A stretch of DNA of 64,000 nucleotides from Kappaphycus alvarezii (Eukaryota > Rhodophyta > Florideophyceae > Gigartinales > Solieriaceae): positions 335,001 to 399,000 of the forward strand of contig NADL03000478.1 in NCBI GenBank assembly GCA_002205965.3, given 5' to 3'. Shown here piece by piece: positions 43,947 through 54,086 of this stretch. Below the pieces are notes generated by a model. The model did not search any database and had not been told where the DNA came from. It saw nothing but the letters and a program-made list of their open reading frames with translations. The position numbers and the translations under genes were made by a program. Position 1 is the stretch's first letter; each line of letters begins with the position of its first letter.

Positions 43947-44429
43947 TTGGCTCTTCCTAGTGGTGTCTACGTCGTGACGATCCAGGGTTCCCATGGTGTC
44001 CATCACTGCGTCACCATGAACACCGAGACGGGCCAGATATGGGACCCATGTGAGCGCTTTGCCTTGGAGCTCTCCTCTCAAGCTCTCCGTGAATGCGTCG
44101 GTAATAATTCTACATTCATTTCCATCCTAGAGGTTCGGAAGGCGGCGCTGCTAATCCAGGAAAGCGCAGGAAGCGGCGCCCTGGTCGCAACTCCTTGTCC
44201 GTCCGGAAGCGCGAGAGGAGGATTAGGGAGAACCAGGGAGACAACAGCGCCGCTCCCTAGTTGCTCAAGATTCAAGACTTCACTCACAATGTTTACGATT
44301 TCTCTGGTGCCTCTTCGGTACTTAGCCTTCTATCATGCATTCTTCGCTTTCATCGCAGTGCAATCTACTCGATTCTTGCTTCTTCTTCTCTCATGTCCTC
44401 GAATCTTTTGCTCTTCCTTAATTGAATAA
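43947..44429 (+). CDS. Cargo ORF 4 of gypsy element B, possible cysteine-peptidase His/Asp site
   Basis: The ORF contains GVYVVTIQGSHGVHHCVTMN and then TETGQIWDPCERFALELS. A His-containing beta-strand followed by a strand with Asn/Asp and IWDP is the usual second half of papain-fold peptidases such as the OTU, Ulp and C39 groups. Together with the Cys helix in ORF 3 this suggests a peptidase, perhaps one acting on ubiquitin-like modifiers. The C-terminal half is Gly/Arg/Ser-rich and runs into the end of the antisense Pol. Confidence 0.4.
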   Translation: MALPSGVYVVTIQGSHGVHHCVTMNTETGQIWDPCERFALELSSQALRECVGNNSTFISILEVRKAALLIQESAGSGALVATPCPSGSARGGLGRTRETTAPLPSCSRFKTSLTMFTISLVPLRYLAFYHAFFAFIAVQSTRFLLLLLSCPRIFCSSLIE

Positions 44430-47400
44430 ATGGATCGATCTCTTCTGATACGGGACAATCCGGCGCGCGTGAATTGCCTTCCTCGTAACGCGGCCGGTGG
44501 AGGAAGTAACTCGTAGCGAGGGTGGTTCGCCTTCGTCACCCTGCACGGTCCATAGTAATAGGAGTCGAAAGCCGGCCAGTTGCGCCCCTTATTGAAGGCC
44601 GCACCGTGCGCTACCAACACTTCATCTCCAACTTCGAACTTCTGACTTTTCCCTTCGTCTTGCGAGGTTCGCTGGTCTTTCCACCACGCCGGCCCGCGTT
44701 CTCGAATCGGCTAAGGTCTCTATAAGCCGATGATGGGGCCAGCGTCACTGAGAAATGCTACCGAATCGCTGGACAGCATCCTCGGATTAATTCCATACAT
44801 CAGTCGAAAAGGGGAAGGGGCGTCGCTTCGGTCGCGTCTGCGGTAACCGTATAAGACTTTGGGGAGGGCCTCTGCCCAGTCTACCCCACTGCGGACGATA
44901 GCCCTTTTGAGCGCGTGCTTGATAGTTCCCACCATCGTTCCGCGCGACCGTTTGCCATCGGCGCGTAAGCAAGCACCGCCTTCCACTCGACTCCCCTCTC
45001 TTTCATGTACTCTTGTACCGCTCCCGCCATAAACGCAGTCGCGTTATCCGAGACAATTCTCTTGGCGGCCCGAACGGTGATATTATCTCTTCCTCGATGA
45101 ACCTCATCACCGTATCGGCCGTAGAATCCGTCGTGGCCCAGGCTATGGGCCACCCTGTCATATGTTCCACAGCGATCAGAATAAATCTCTTCCCATTCTT
45201 CGAAGGCTTGAAGGGTCCAGCAAAGTCCATCGAGAAGGTCTCAAAGAGTCCAGTAACGGGAGCTCTCAAACTCGAGTGATACGTCGGCAACCTTCTCGCA
45301 TGCTGACACCCATCACAGCCTTGCACATACTCGGTGACATCACGGTACACCCCAGGCCACCAGAATCGGTCCCTCACGAACTTTCTTGTCGAACCAACGT
45401 CCCAGTGGCCAATATCATCATGAAAGGTGGCCAGAATCTCCGAGCGCTGATTGATCGGAGGCACTACACGGAGCCCGTCCTTCTCACGACGAAAGAGGGT
45501 ATCGTTCCAGAGCATGAAACTTTTTGCGCTCCGTCTGACTGCGACCTTCTTCTTCGGGTCGGATTCTTGAACCATTTCTCCGGCTAGGAACCGTGCTACA
45601 TCTAGCAAGTGCGGTTCCAAACCATGCAACTTTGGGTCTGCCCAATCCACTGTCGCCACCAATCCTTCTGTTATGTTTTCCTCGTTTCTTCTTTCTTCCT
45701 TCTTGTTAGGTCTTCTCGATAGATAATCGGCCGCCCCATTTGCCAGCCCGGACGATACTTGATCTCGAAGTCGTATTCCGCCATCAAATCCATCCACCTT
45801 GCCAATCGCCCGTGAATATCTTTTTCTTGAATGCGGTTTGAAGGGCTTGATGATCCGTATAAACAACGAAGGGTTTTTCAGACAGGAGGTACACTCGAAA
45901 CTTCTTAAGAGCGAAAACCACGGCGAGTGCTTCTCGTTCGCTCGTGGAGTAGCGGCGCTCCTGGTCCGTCATCGTTCGAGAAGCAAACTGAATGGGATGT
46001 ATTTTCCCGTCTTCTTTCTTTGCGAGAGAACAACCCCAAGGGCTGCCGAAGAGGCGTCTGTTTCCACTAGAAAAGGAGAATTGAAATCCGGGAACGCCAA
46101 TACTGGAGGGGTAGTCAGTTTCCCCTTCAAGTATTCAAAGCCTCTTGCATCTCTGGAGTCCATTCGAAAGCCTTCTTAACAGACGTCGCCGCGTGCAACA
46201 CTGCTGAGCTGTCGGCAAACCCCCTTATGAAACGTCGGTAGTACCCGCGAGTCCCAGAAAACTCCTGAGTTCGGTCACGTTTTCCGGCACCGGAGCTTCT
46301 ACAATATCTTTGATCTTGTCGGGATCCACCTTCACACCACTTGAATTAACGATGTGGCCAAGCAACTTCACTTCTGATTGAGCAAAGCTGCACTTGGTAA
46401 CCTTCAACTTCAGTTTCGATTCTTTTATCCTCCTGAACACTTCCTTGCAATGAGCTATGTGTTCCTCCAATGTCTTCGAGAAGATGACAACGTCGTCCAC
46501 ATAAACCATAGCGAACGGCAACCCGCGAAGGACATCATCCATCATCCTTTGAAATGTCGCTGGAGCATTCATGAGTCCGAACGGCATTACCTCGAACTTG
46601 TACGTTCCATATCGAGAGACAAAGGTCGTTTTTTCCTTGCAAGACTCGGACATCCTAACCTGCCAGTACCCTGTGTAAAGGTCCAATGTTGTGAAGAACT
46701 CTGCGCCAGAGAGTTCATCGAAGATTTCTTCTATTTTCGGTAGCGGCCAGCGGTCTGGCTTCATCACCCTGTTCAACTGACGGTAATCGACGCAGAACCG
46801 GGGCCTTCCGTCTTTCTTCGCGGCTATCACGACCGGAAAGGACCAGGCGGACCTGACGGCGTAATGATTCCAGCTTCCAATAATTCCTTCACTTCTTTCT
46901 TTACGACCTCGTTATGCCTCGGCGGCATTCGGCGGGCCTTCGAATGTATCGGTGTCTCGTCCGTCAACTCGAAAGAATGTACCACCGGCACATTAGCAGG
47001 CTCCAGGTCGTGAATGTCCCAAGCTATGACATCCGTTTCCTTGAGAGCTCTCGCCAGCTCCTTCTGATTCTTCTCTTCGAGGTGGTCCAGCTTCGAGGCC
47101 AATAGAGCCGAGCGGTCCACCTCCTCTTTTACCTCCTTCTTAACTTCAGTCTTCGTCGAGCGAGGTAGATCAGGCTCGTATGGTTCCTTGTTAATGATGG
47201 CTAAGACCAGGTCTTGTTCGGTGTCCGATCCACCATCGCTTTCGCTAGACGACGAGAAAGGATGGAGAGATTCCTCATCGTCTGAACCTTTGGGGACGTG
47301 AAGTCCTCACTATCCGTCTGAGCCCCATTGACTCTGGACGGCTCGTTGACGAATGGCAACACAACCTCTTCATCTCCAATAACCAAAGTGACGTGTTGGA

Positions 47401-48076
47401 GTGCATAATCGATGCGCGTCTGGAGGGCTTCCAAAGTCGGGCTTCCAACAATAACGTCAAACGGGGCATTGTTGACAACCAGGAACTCAAGATGCACAAC
47501 CATTGACCCATAAGACACCGGCACTCCTTTCAGACAACCAAGAACCTCGGCGACAGTTCCGTCTGCTACTGTCACCTGACGATCGGTTTCCGTCGGGGTG
47601 AGGGCAAGCCTTTTGCAGAGGTCCCAAGAGATTAGATTAGGAACTGCACCCGTGTCCAAAAGGGCATGAGTCTCCGTTCCATACAACTTCACGGCTACTA
47701 CCCTGAGTCGGCGTGGAGCTCCTGAAGAGTTAACCATCGACGCCTGTGTAACCGGTAACCTCTTGGATAACAATCTCCTTAAAACCCTTCTGGCCTCCTC
47801 GGCATCCCCGCGCAATAGTTGCCCGAAGTTCATTCCTGTGGCAGCGGAAGCCAGTTCAGCGATCACGTTATACTTCCCCACATGATCCTGAAGTCCACCG
47901 GATTTCTTCTTCGCCTTGCGATTTCCTCTCTTATTCTTCTTCTTTGGGACAGGAGCCATCATCAGCGGACGATTAGCAGGGGCCTTGTTCAATATAGCAT
48001 CCAGATCCATCAAGTTTTCCCTTCGCTGTTTCGGGAGGGCCTGCCCGTCCGCTCTTCTCTTCGCAGCGGCAACCAC
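44333..48076 (-). pseudogene. Pol region of gypsy element B
   Basis: Reading leftward, the aspartic protease is at about 47700-47420 (ALLDTGAVPNLISWDLC, then FDVIVGSPTL). The RT is at 46830-46225, with KKDGRPRFCVDYRQLNRVMK, SRYGTYKFEVMPFGLMNAPA, the catalytic VYVDDVVIFSK and VKLLGHIVNSSG. RNase H is at 46163-45784 (LVETDASSAALGVVLSQRKK, YSTSEREALAVVFALKKF). Integrase is at 45866-44720, with an HHCC finger (HDDIGHWDVGSTRKF, CDGCQHARR) and MDFAGPFKPSKNGKR. A C-terminal tail lies at 44620-44333. The order and the YVDD box are typical gypsy. A few breaks divide it. Confidence 0.9.
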
Positions 48077-48137
48077 GTCCTTTCTGCGAGATTCTGAAGA
48101 ACGGCGACCCTGTCATCGTCCTTCGGCTCCTTCATTT

Positions 48138-49055
48138 TCAATTCTTCTCCAGACTCAGACCGGGCCCTAGCAACTCCTCTCCGCTGGTCATCACCACGGG
48201 GGTTCTTGGACCAGCATGTTGCTTCCGAATGTCCTCTTCTCCACAAAATGTACAGCGCGTATCTCGATGCGGATTATGCGGACAACGGCTCGCTCCGTGG
48301 CCCTTTTGGTTGCAATAGCTGCAAAAATAATCCGCATCTGTCTTCACCGGCGGCTTCGTTCCGTCGAATTGCTTCTTCACAAGCAACGATAGTTCAGCGA
48401 ATTGGTCGGCCAACTTCTCCACCTTATTTTCCAGATGCTGAGAACTAGAGCATCCGGCCTCTGGAGGATCTTCTTCGGCGCTTCACTCGACGATGATCCT
48501 TGACTTCTCTCCGTAGAACGTCTTCTTTCCACTTACGAAGTCCGTGATTGCCTTCTTGAGCCCCTTATAGTCCGAAGGGGCTCTAAACATTACGAACTGC
48601 GCCATATCTTGATCTTCTGCCACTGCTTTCCGAAGCAGGCCGAACGAGGCGGTATCGTTGAATCCAACTCTCTTATATAGAGCGTCCAACTGCGCTAGGG
48701 AGCCCATTAAATCCTTCGGGTCCAACCTAGCGTTTATAGCCTTCTGCAGTTCTTCTTCTGGCTTCGGGGTCTTCCCAAACTCCTCGATGAGCTTGGCCTT
48801 AACGATCGAATAGTCCTTCGCCTCCTCCACCAATGCTCCGTCTCTCGCGAAAGCCTCATAGTAACGCTCAAACGCCGCGCCCTCGAGGTGGCAAAGGATC
48901 TGGAGCGCCTTTTCCTCGTCGTTTTTCCCGCGCATGACTACATTCTCGTACGCGAAAAGGAAGCGCGCGACGTCGGAAGAAGGGGAACCGTCGAAGGAAA
49001 CGTGGGGTCTAAGGGAATCGTTCATGTCCATAGTCAACCTTGGATGCGGTACCAT
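48138..49055 (-). CDS. Gag region of gypsy element B
   Basis: The main ORF (49055-48483) contains FLFAYENVVMRGKNDEEKAL and EEELQKAINARLDPKDLMGS, a retrotransposon capsid pattern. The likely initiator is ATG 49031 (MDMNDSLRPHVSF), since the upstream ATG at 49055 overlaps the LTR end and primer site. A further stretch near 48340-48270 carries the zinc knuckle CSYCNQKGHGASRCP, a perfect CX2CX4HX4C. Gag forms the particle and the knuckle binds the RNA. Confidence 0.85.
49036..49054 (-). promoter_or_regulatory. Primer-binding site of gypsy element B
   Basis: The minus strand reads TGGTACCGCATCCAAGG immediately after the LTR end TTACA. TGG pairs with the CCA end of the tRNA primer. I could not assign the tRNA. 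Confidence 0.75.
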
Positions 49056-49342
49056 GTAATGCTTGTTTTTTGTGTTTGTTTACTCTGTCCTCTTCTCTTT
49101 TGCGGCCAAGCGGAACCTACCTCTCCTTCCCCCGGACTCCGGCCGCCCTCGCGTCATCTTATAGGGCGGCCGGTCTGGGATTTCTACTCATGAACGTGCA
49201 AGTACAGTGTACACTACTACTGTACACTGTACGAGCCCACTTCCCGCTCGTACAGTGTACAGTAGTACTGTATACTGTACGAGCACACCGGGCCAATCAA
49301 CTAGCGACCCTAACCGTCGCGCGACACAAAAATCGCGCGACA
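49055..49342 (-). repeat. 5' LTR of gypsy element B (right)
   Basis: 288 bp, beginning TGTCGCGCGA and ending CATTACA on the minus strand. The 21-bp hairpin is present unchanged (49215-49235 and 49247-49267). Confidence 0.93.
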
Positions 49343-49379
49343 CAAACTTTAAAAAATGAGGACATACCGTGGCAGTTTC

Positions 49380-49530
49380 GATACTCAAGTACTGTACAAA
49401 ATTTTATTTTTCGTTTGTCTACAGTACCGTACAGTACAGTATACTAAGTACCGTACAGTAGTTTGGTTAAGTTACTGTGCCTTACTGTGCAGTACTTTGG
49501 GTACAGCAAAGTACAGTCCCGAGTATCGTT
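49380..49530. repeat. GTAC/TACTGTACAG palindromic tract
   Basis: Overlapping TACTGTAC, TACCGTACAG and TACAGTACAG blocks make many small palindromes. Similar tracts lie at 14560, 51040-51066, 51245-51265 and 52944-52985 and inside the LTR of gypsy element B. Confidence 0.7.
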
Positions 49531-49804
49531 CTCGTACAGAATGCTGCCATGCATAAGTTAACAGTGAAATTGTGCTGAATGCAATTCATGCATTTCCGTC
49601 AACATTTTGCGTTTATACATGCGTACTGCACTGCAAACTGCAGACCTGAATAATATAACAACATTGGTTCTACAGGTTTTACCTTCGGCAGGCTGAGGCA
49701 GCGACAAAGCAGGCAGTATTCACAACACCTTTTTCACGAACGGCCCAGAACTTCGTCAAATCCTACTCAGATTGGTACTTTGTTAAGCAAAGCGAAATTC
49801 TTCT

Positions 49805-50425
49805 ATGACGCCTGCCCTCCTTTCGTATGAGGAAGAACTCGGGCGTAACCTGTCTCTGTCGCATAGGATTCTGTACCACACTTCGCGCCGGCGGCTGCTG
49901 ACATCTCGCTCCTACGCCATTGCGCTTCGTGCTACCCTTTCATTAACACGGTCGATTCCTTTCTTTCGTCGCTCTGCTTCCCTCCCACGTCATGTGGCGG
50001 CCATAGCAATGCTAGACACTTCTCTGCGTTTGGCTCGGTCGCGTGCTGCAAAACGGACTCTTTCTGTGCCACTTGCGCAGGATGTTTATGCTATGTTGTG
50101 TCACTTTTTAGGGATTTCGGAAGAGGATGAGGCAGACCCAGATATGGTGTTGATCACAGCTGGCGGGCTGAAGAGGACGAGGATTCTCGGCATGAAACGC
50201 AACAAAAGGCGCCTTGGAACGTCGTTATCATTCGTGAATGTGAGTGCGTCTTCGGCAGAAGGAGAAATTGATCCGTTGGGGACCAGGCGATTCCATGGAC
50301 TGAACAAAAATGGAGAGTTTTCAGCTTCCCTCAGGTGGGAAACGGAAACGAATGGGAGTGGAAGTAGGCGAACTCCAGACAAGTTAGCCGCAAGTGTGGA
50401 AAGTTGCTCGGTGGATGGATTCTGA
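49805..50425 (+). CDS. Intact single-exon orphan gene, 206 codons
   Basis: It opens MTPALLSYEEELGRNLSLSH and is uninterrupted to a TGA. The N-terminal 100 residues are Arg/Ser/Leu-rich with no acidic stretch (ILYHTSRRRLLTSRSYAIAL, RHVAAIAMLDTSLRLARSRA), which could suit an organelle-targeting peptide, although the EEE at residues 9-11 argues against it. The middle is PLAQDVYAMLCHFLGISEED; the rest is basic and polar. No family is recognised. It begins 463 bp from the end of the young gypsy element B. The opposite-strand frame at 50101-50709 has poorer composition, so I prefer this strand. Confidence 0.6.
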   Translation: MTPALLSYEEELGRNLSLSHRILYHTSRRRLLTSRSYAIALRATLSLTRSIPFFRRSASLPRHVAAIAMLDTSLRLARSRAAKRTLSVPLAQDVYAMLCHFLGISEEDEADPDMVLITAGGLKRTRILGMKRNKRRLGTSLSFVNVSASSAEGEIDPLGTRRFHGLNKNGEFSASLRWETETNGSGSRRTPDKLAASVESCSVDGF

Positions 50426-51400
50426 CAAGGTCGGAGTACTGTACTGCATGGAACGCAGTCATAGTTTAGTGTAGCGATGCTTCGAGTTAGTGCAAACTGC
50501 ATTTTTCGAAGTAGAAAAGGGGCACTTTTTCGATGTGCCTCACAGAGAAAACAGTAGTGGCGCGCAGAGTGTTGCCAAAAATGGAGATGGCAATTGTGAG
50601 AGGGTCTGACGCTATTGAGTGTTGAAATGGCTGCATGAAATTTGGCGATGGGCTCAGCTTGTGAAACGTGGAGGAGACAACAAGATGTTGAGGTGGTGAC
50701 AGCGGACAATCTGGAACTTCCCGAATTTTATTGCAATTCCGCCGTATTCTTGTACGGTATGTTGCTAACCGAAAATTAGTGCACTTGCGAATCAAATGTC
50801 TGTCAGACATTTGTGGATTGACATACTACTGAATGATACAATACGCCGCTTGGAAATAAACGTCTTTTAAAACCTCAATTGGAGGTTATGGGATGAGTGT
50901 AAAGTTTGTTTTCTTTAATTTAAAAATTACAATAATGTTTCACCGCAGGCCTATGGCGGAAGTACGGTAATTATGCAACATCTGGCGCTATCGTACAGCA
51001 CAGCACTGTGCATTATCGCACTGCACTGAAACTTGGCTATACAGTACAGTACTGTACAGTACAGTATGGCAGAATGGCAAGCAAATCCAACTCCCAAATT
51101 AAATTCTAGATTACAGTAAACTGAATTATTTCTAACTCTTAACCAAATACGTACCTACGGTATTTACGGCTGGATCCAGCGGGAAGGTTATATTGTACCG
51201 TAACTCCCTGAAGTAACAGAAAAGCAGACATCATAACTTTTGTACTGTACAGTACAGTACAAACCTGCAACCTGAATCCCTCGTATGACATTGTTTGACA
51301 ACCACCCCTCAAAGAAATAAATGCGTGTATACAGTACTCTTCGATTGTACGGTTTCGCAAATGGCTTGGCCAATATACGGTATCTACGCTCCGGTACAAA
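50426..51400. other. Intergenic region with GTAC tracts, no gene seen
   Basis: It holds a palindromic TACAGTACAGTACTGTACAG tract at about 51040-51066 and another near 51245-51262. An AT-rich stretch near 50900 may be the 3' UTR of the gene at 49805. No coding sequence is supported. Confidence 0.5.
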
Positions 51401-51452
51401 TTTACTGGGTACCAACCCACATATCTACCACAGTAAGTTAACCCCCCATTTC
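51401..51452 (+). repeat. 52-bp repeat shared with 21621-21672
   Basis: It matches the left flank of the Harbinger element with about four differences. The next block (TACTTTACCACAGACATGCAAAGTCTTGAATACCCC, 51465-51500, broken here into words only) has a relative at about 42095-42150 left of gypsy element B, so a wider repeat family is present. Confidence 0.6.
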
Positions 51453-51504
51453 ATTCTCTTCGATTACTTTACCACAGACATGCAAAGTCTTGAATACCCC
51501 ACTG

Positions 51505-52914
51505 TCACAAACCTAACAAAATTGGGTTTTGAATAGGGTGGCTAAACTCTGCATGTTGTGGGGCGCGACATATTACAGAAGCGGCACACGTGGACCAAAT
51601 CGCATAACTGAGCTGCTGATAAAGCCGAGTCTTCACTCCTCCCGTCGAGCATCCGATGCGGGTTGCGACAGCGACCGCGTATTCGTCGATTACCTTCGAC
51701 GTCGTCGCAGACGGCGATCCAAGTGAGTCGAAGGCTAGCGGCACAAACTTCCATCCCAGTTTTGATCGTCCTGGGATGGCTTCACCGGGGATGGCTGCTA
51801 CTTTGCTGGCAAGCTCCCTATTTTTCCGTCTTTTCGCTGCATTGGCAACGGCGCGCGCCCCACGCGCTCCAATGGACATGAACCCATCTTGGAATGGCGA
51901 TGTTACTGTGACGTCGTATGCCACCGGGAGGGGCGGCAAGGTGTTGATCTCTTCCGACCTCGGGTACACTAGAATGTCGGCAGGCCGTGCATTCAGTCCG
52001 GGAAGTAAGTATTTCACCTCATATTGGACGCCGACTCCTGCTGCTTTGAACAGTTGTCGGCCAAATACCTTCACTACGGCATTGTGCCGGTTAGTCCATC
52101 CCAGGCCTTTTTTGCAAAAATCCGCTGCATGGTCACCTCGGTTGTCCATGGGCCTGTTGCACTCCGCGCATTGCAGCGGCACATTGTCGTCAAACACGTG
52201 AACTCCCAGGTGGCGGCGTAGCATCACTGACCACATCTTATTGTAGGTCCGGCTAACCGCAGACGGATGTGCGGTGAGAAAGGCTGCAGCAGGCGTCTCT
52301 AAGTATGCCTGGCGGCGGATCCTTCGCCGAATATCAGCTTCCGTATGCAGGGAAGTGCTTGGGAACCGCTCCCATTCGTCTTCTTTCCAGAATACCTCTG
52401 CTGCCGACTTGCACCAGGCTCGATACAAAATGCTGTGTGCATTATCGGGCTTGTTTGCAAGGTTGGCGGCTGTCAGCATTTCTGGGAGACCACCATGTCC
52501 GTCAGAGAAGCTTGGGTGGAGTCGTCGGACAAACTCGAGAAGGTGGGTATCAGCATTTGCATAGCTTTGTGCACGGTGGTGGGCTACGCTAGGATCATCG
52601 GGGCATGTCACTTGTTCGGAGTCGATGACGCTGGCCGCATACCACGCTAGATTCAGCGTTGCCACGGGTGTGAATCCGTGGCCTCCGAGGCGTAACGGAA
52701 GAGCAACTTGCTGTCGGACCGCACTTGTCATCGGCACGTTGTTTGACCGCGAGTAATATTCCATCTGTTCTTGGTCAAATCTCATTGCCAGGACGCTTGT
52801 TGCACTCGGCGGTATTAGCTTCATCACATGATGTAGCTTGCATGCCGAGGCACAAACACGGTGGAGGTGGAACCGGATGCGAGCATACTGTGCAGTACAT
52901 TCAGTAGGGATCAC
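51505..52914 (-). mobile_element. 5'-truncated non-LTR retroelement with restriction-like endonuclease
   Basis: The 469-codon open frame is uninterrupted. It starts inside the post-RT region (RIRFHLHRVCASACKLHHVM, then QVALPLRLGGHGFTPVATLN, the usual LPLRxGGLG phrase). The Cys/His knuckle is LQCAECNRPMDNRGDHAADFC, followed by the conserved RHN. The restriction-like endonuclease has RPADILVY and then PVAYDVTVTSPF, the PD...D-x-[TV] form of the PD-(D/E)XK fold that nicks DNA for target-primed reverse transcription. The RT itself is missing, as expected for 5' truncation during insertion, and a GTAC-rich tract lies just beyond the break. The clean frame suggests fairly recent insertion. This endonuclease type places it with R2/NeSL/Dualen-like elements. 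Confidence 0.85.
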
Positions 52915-52943
52915 CTACCACAGTCTCACATGCATATTGTGAT

Positions 52944-52985
52944 GTACAGTACAGTACAGTACAGTACTTACGGTACAGTACAACA
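52944..52985. repeat. ACAGT pentanucleotide tract at the truncation point of the non-LTR element
   Basis: TGTACAGTACAGTACAGTAC repeats five times in 5-bp steps, then continues as TTACGGTACAGTACAAC. It lies about 30 bp from the 5' break of the element reading leftward. Confidence 0.75.
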
Positions 52986-52989
52986 CGTT

Positions 52990-54086
52990 ACGCACCGTTG
53001 CGCATCTGTTATGCACGGTAGGTGCATCTCTCGCGAAAAGGTTCTACTACTGTATGCTAGGCAAAACGGATACAGCATTTCGGCTCTTAATTGCAGTTAT
53101 GGGCTAATTGACTTTCCAATCCATTGAACTCAATTTTTGGGAATCTTTGTACAAAATCGAAGGAATAACGGAAACGATTTGGTTCTTCGAAGGAAAAAAT
53201 ACTCTTTTAATGAGTGGTCCGTGAAACCCGCTAGCTACTAGACTTTCCAAGCACCAGGTGCTTAGAGGGTCCAAGGCACAGCGAAACGCTGAATGAGCAC
53301 GTCATGACCTATAAGTTGTAGGATGAGGAACATCAGGGTGGTGACTTACGAGTGGTACTAGCTCGAGGGACTGCTGCCGCGGCGTGTCGCGAAGCAGGTG
53401 ATTTTTTGCGAGGGCTTTACGGGCAGGTGTAACGATTGCACCTGTGTTTTTAATCCAAAAGGGAAGAATTGAGCGTTTATCGTAGCACATAGTTCAGCGT
53501 GGTGCGGAGTAATGTGACCATCAATTGATAATGTTATTCCTCCTGGTGGCCTGCGAGATTTTGGTATGGTTCCTCCATTGTGTGTCCTTGCAATGAAATG
53601 GGAAAAGTATATGCAGCTGGGTTACTGCGGGTGGCCCTAAGGTTGGTAGTCTTATGAACTTGCAATGAAACCCTGTGTCAGGATCTACAGTACGAATAAC
53701 AGCGCATTTCCACCAACTTACGCAGCAGGTAGCCCAGTCAACAAGCAGACGGTGTTACATGTGTCTACCAATGCGGCGAGTTGTTGAGGGAGAATGGCCC
53801 TCACTCTAGATTACAGGTCCAGAGCACGGCTGGCGACTGATCGTGCCACCGCCTTAATAGCGGAGAACGCATTAAGGTGCCACCCTCTGAGAGAGGAAAC
53901 CAGGAAGTGCCTGTTCCTACCAGGCAACCCGGCCATGTCCCCCTTGGAACTTTCATAGCTTGTGAGCGTGGGCTGCGTTCATGCTCAAGATGGTGTTAAA
54001 GGTTCTCATCTTGAGGTGAGAAGGGGGCAGTGTGTTCACGAATGTGACATCAAAGTAATCGGTGCCACCGGCTGCGCCCGTTGCTC
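52990..54086. other. Intergenic region, no gene seen
   Basis: Only short ORFs lacking any recognised motif are present. Sequence complexity is normal. Confidence 0.45.

Larger units (their letters stand above)
42177..49347 (-). mobile_element. Ty3/gypsy LTR retrotransposon B, young, 7.16 kb, with antisense cargo
   Basis: The element occupies 42182-49342 and reads leftward. The LTRs (288 bp each, 42182-42469 and 49055-49342) are nearly identical, and CAAAC is duplicated on both sides (42177-42181 and 49343-49347). The minus strand carries the primer site, Gag, zinc knuckles, protease, RT, RNase H and integrase in gypsy order, then a polypurine tract next to the 3' LTR. Between integrase and the polypurine tract, about 1.9 kb holds a cargo block on the opposite strand (42999-44429). 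The Gag-Pol readings suggest a handful of breaks, yet the LTR identity says the insertion is recent. Antisense extra ORFs at this position are known in some plant gypsy elements such as Grande1. Confidence 0.95.

Noticed and set aside
50101-50709. Minus-strand 202-codon frame opposite the orphan gene
   Set aside because: Ser/Cys/His-rich composition typical of an antisense shadow; the plus-strand frame has the better initiation context and composition.
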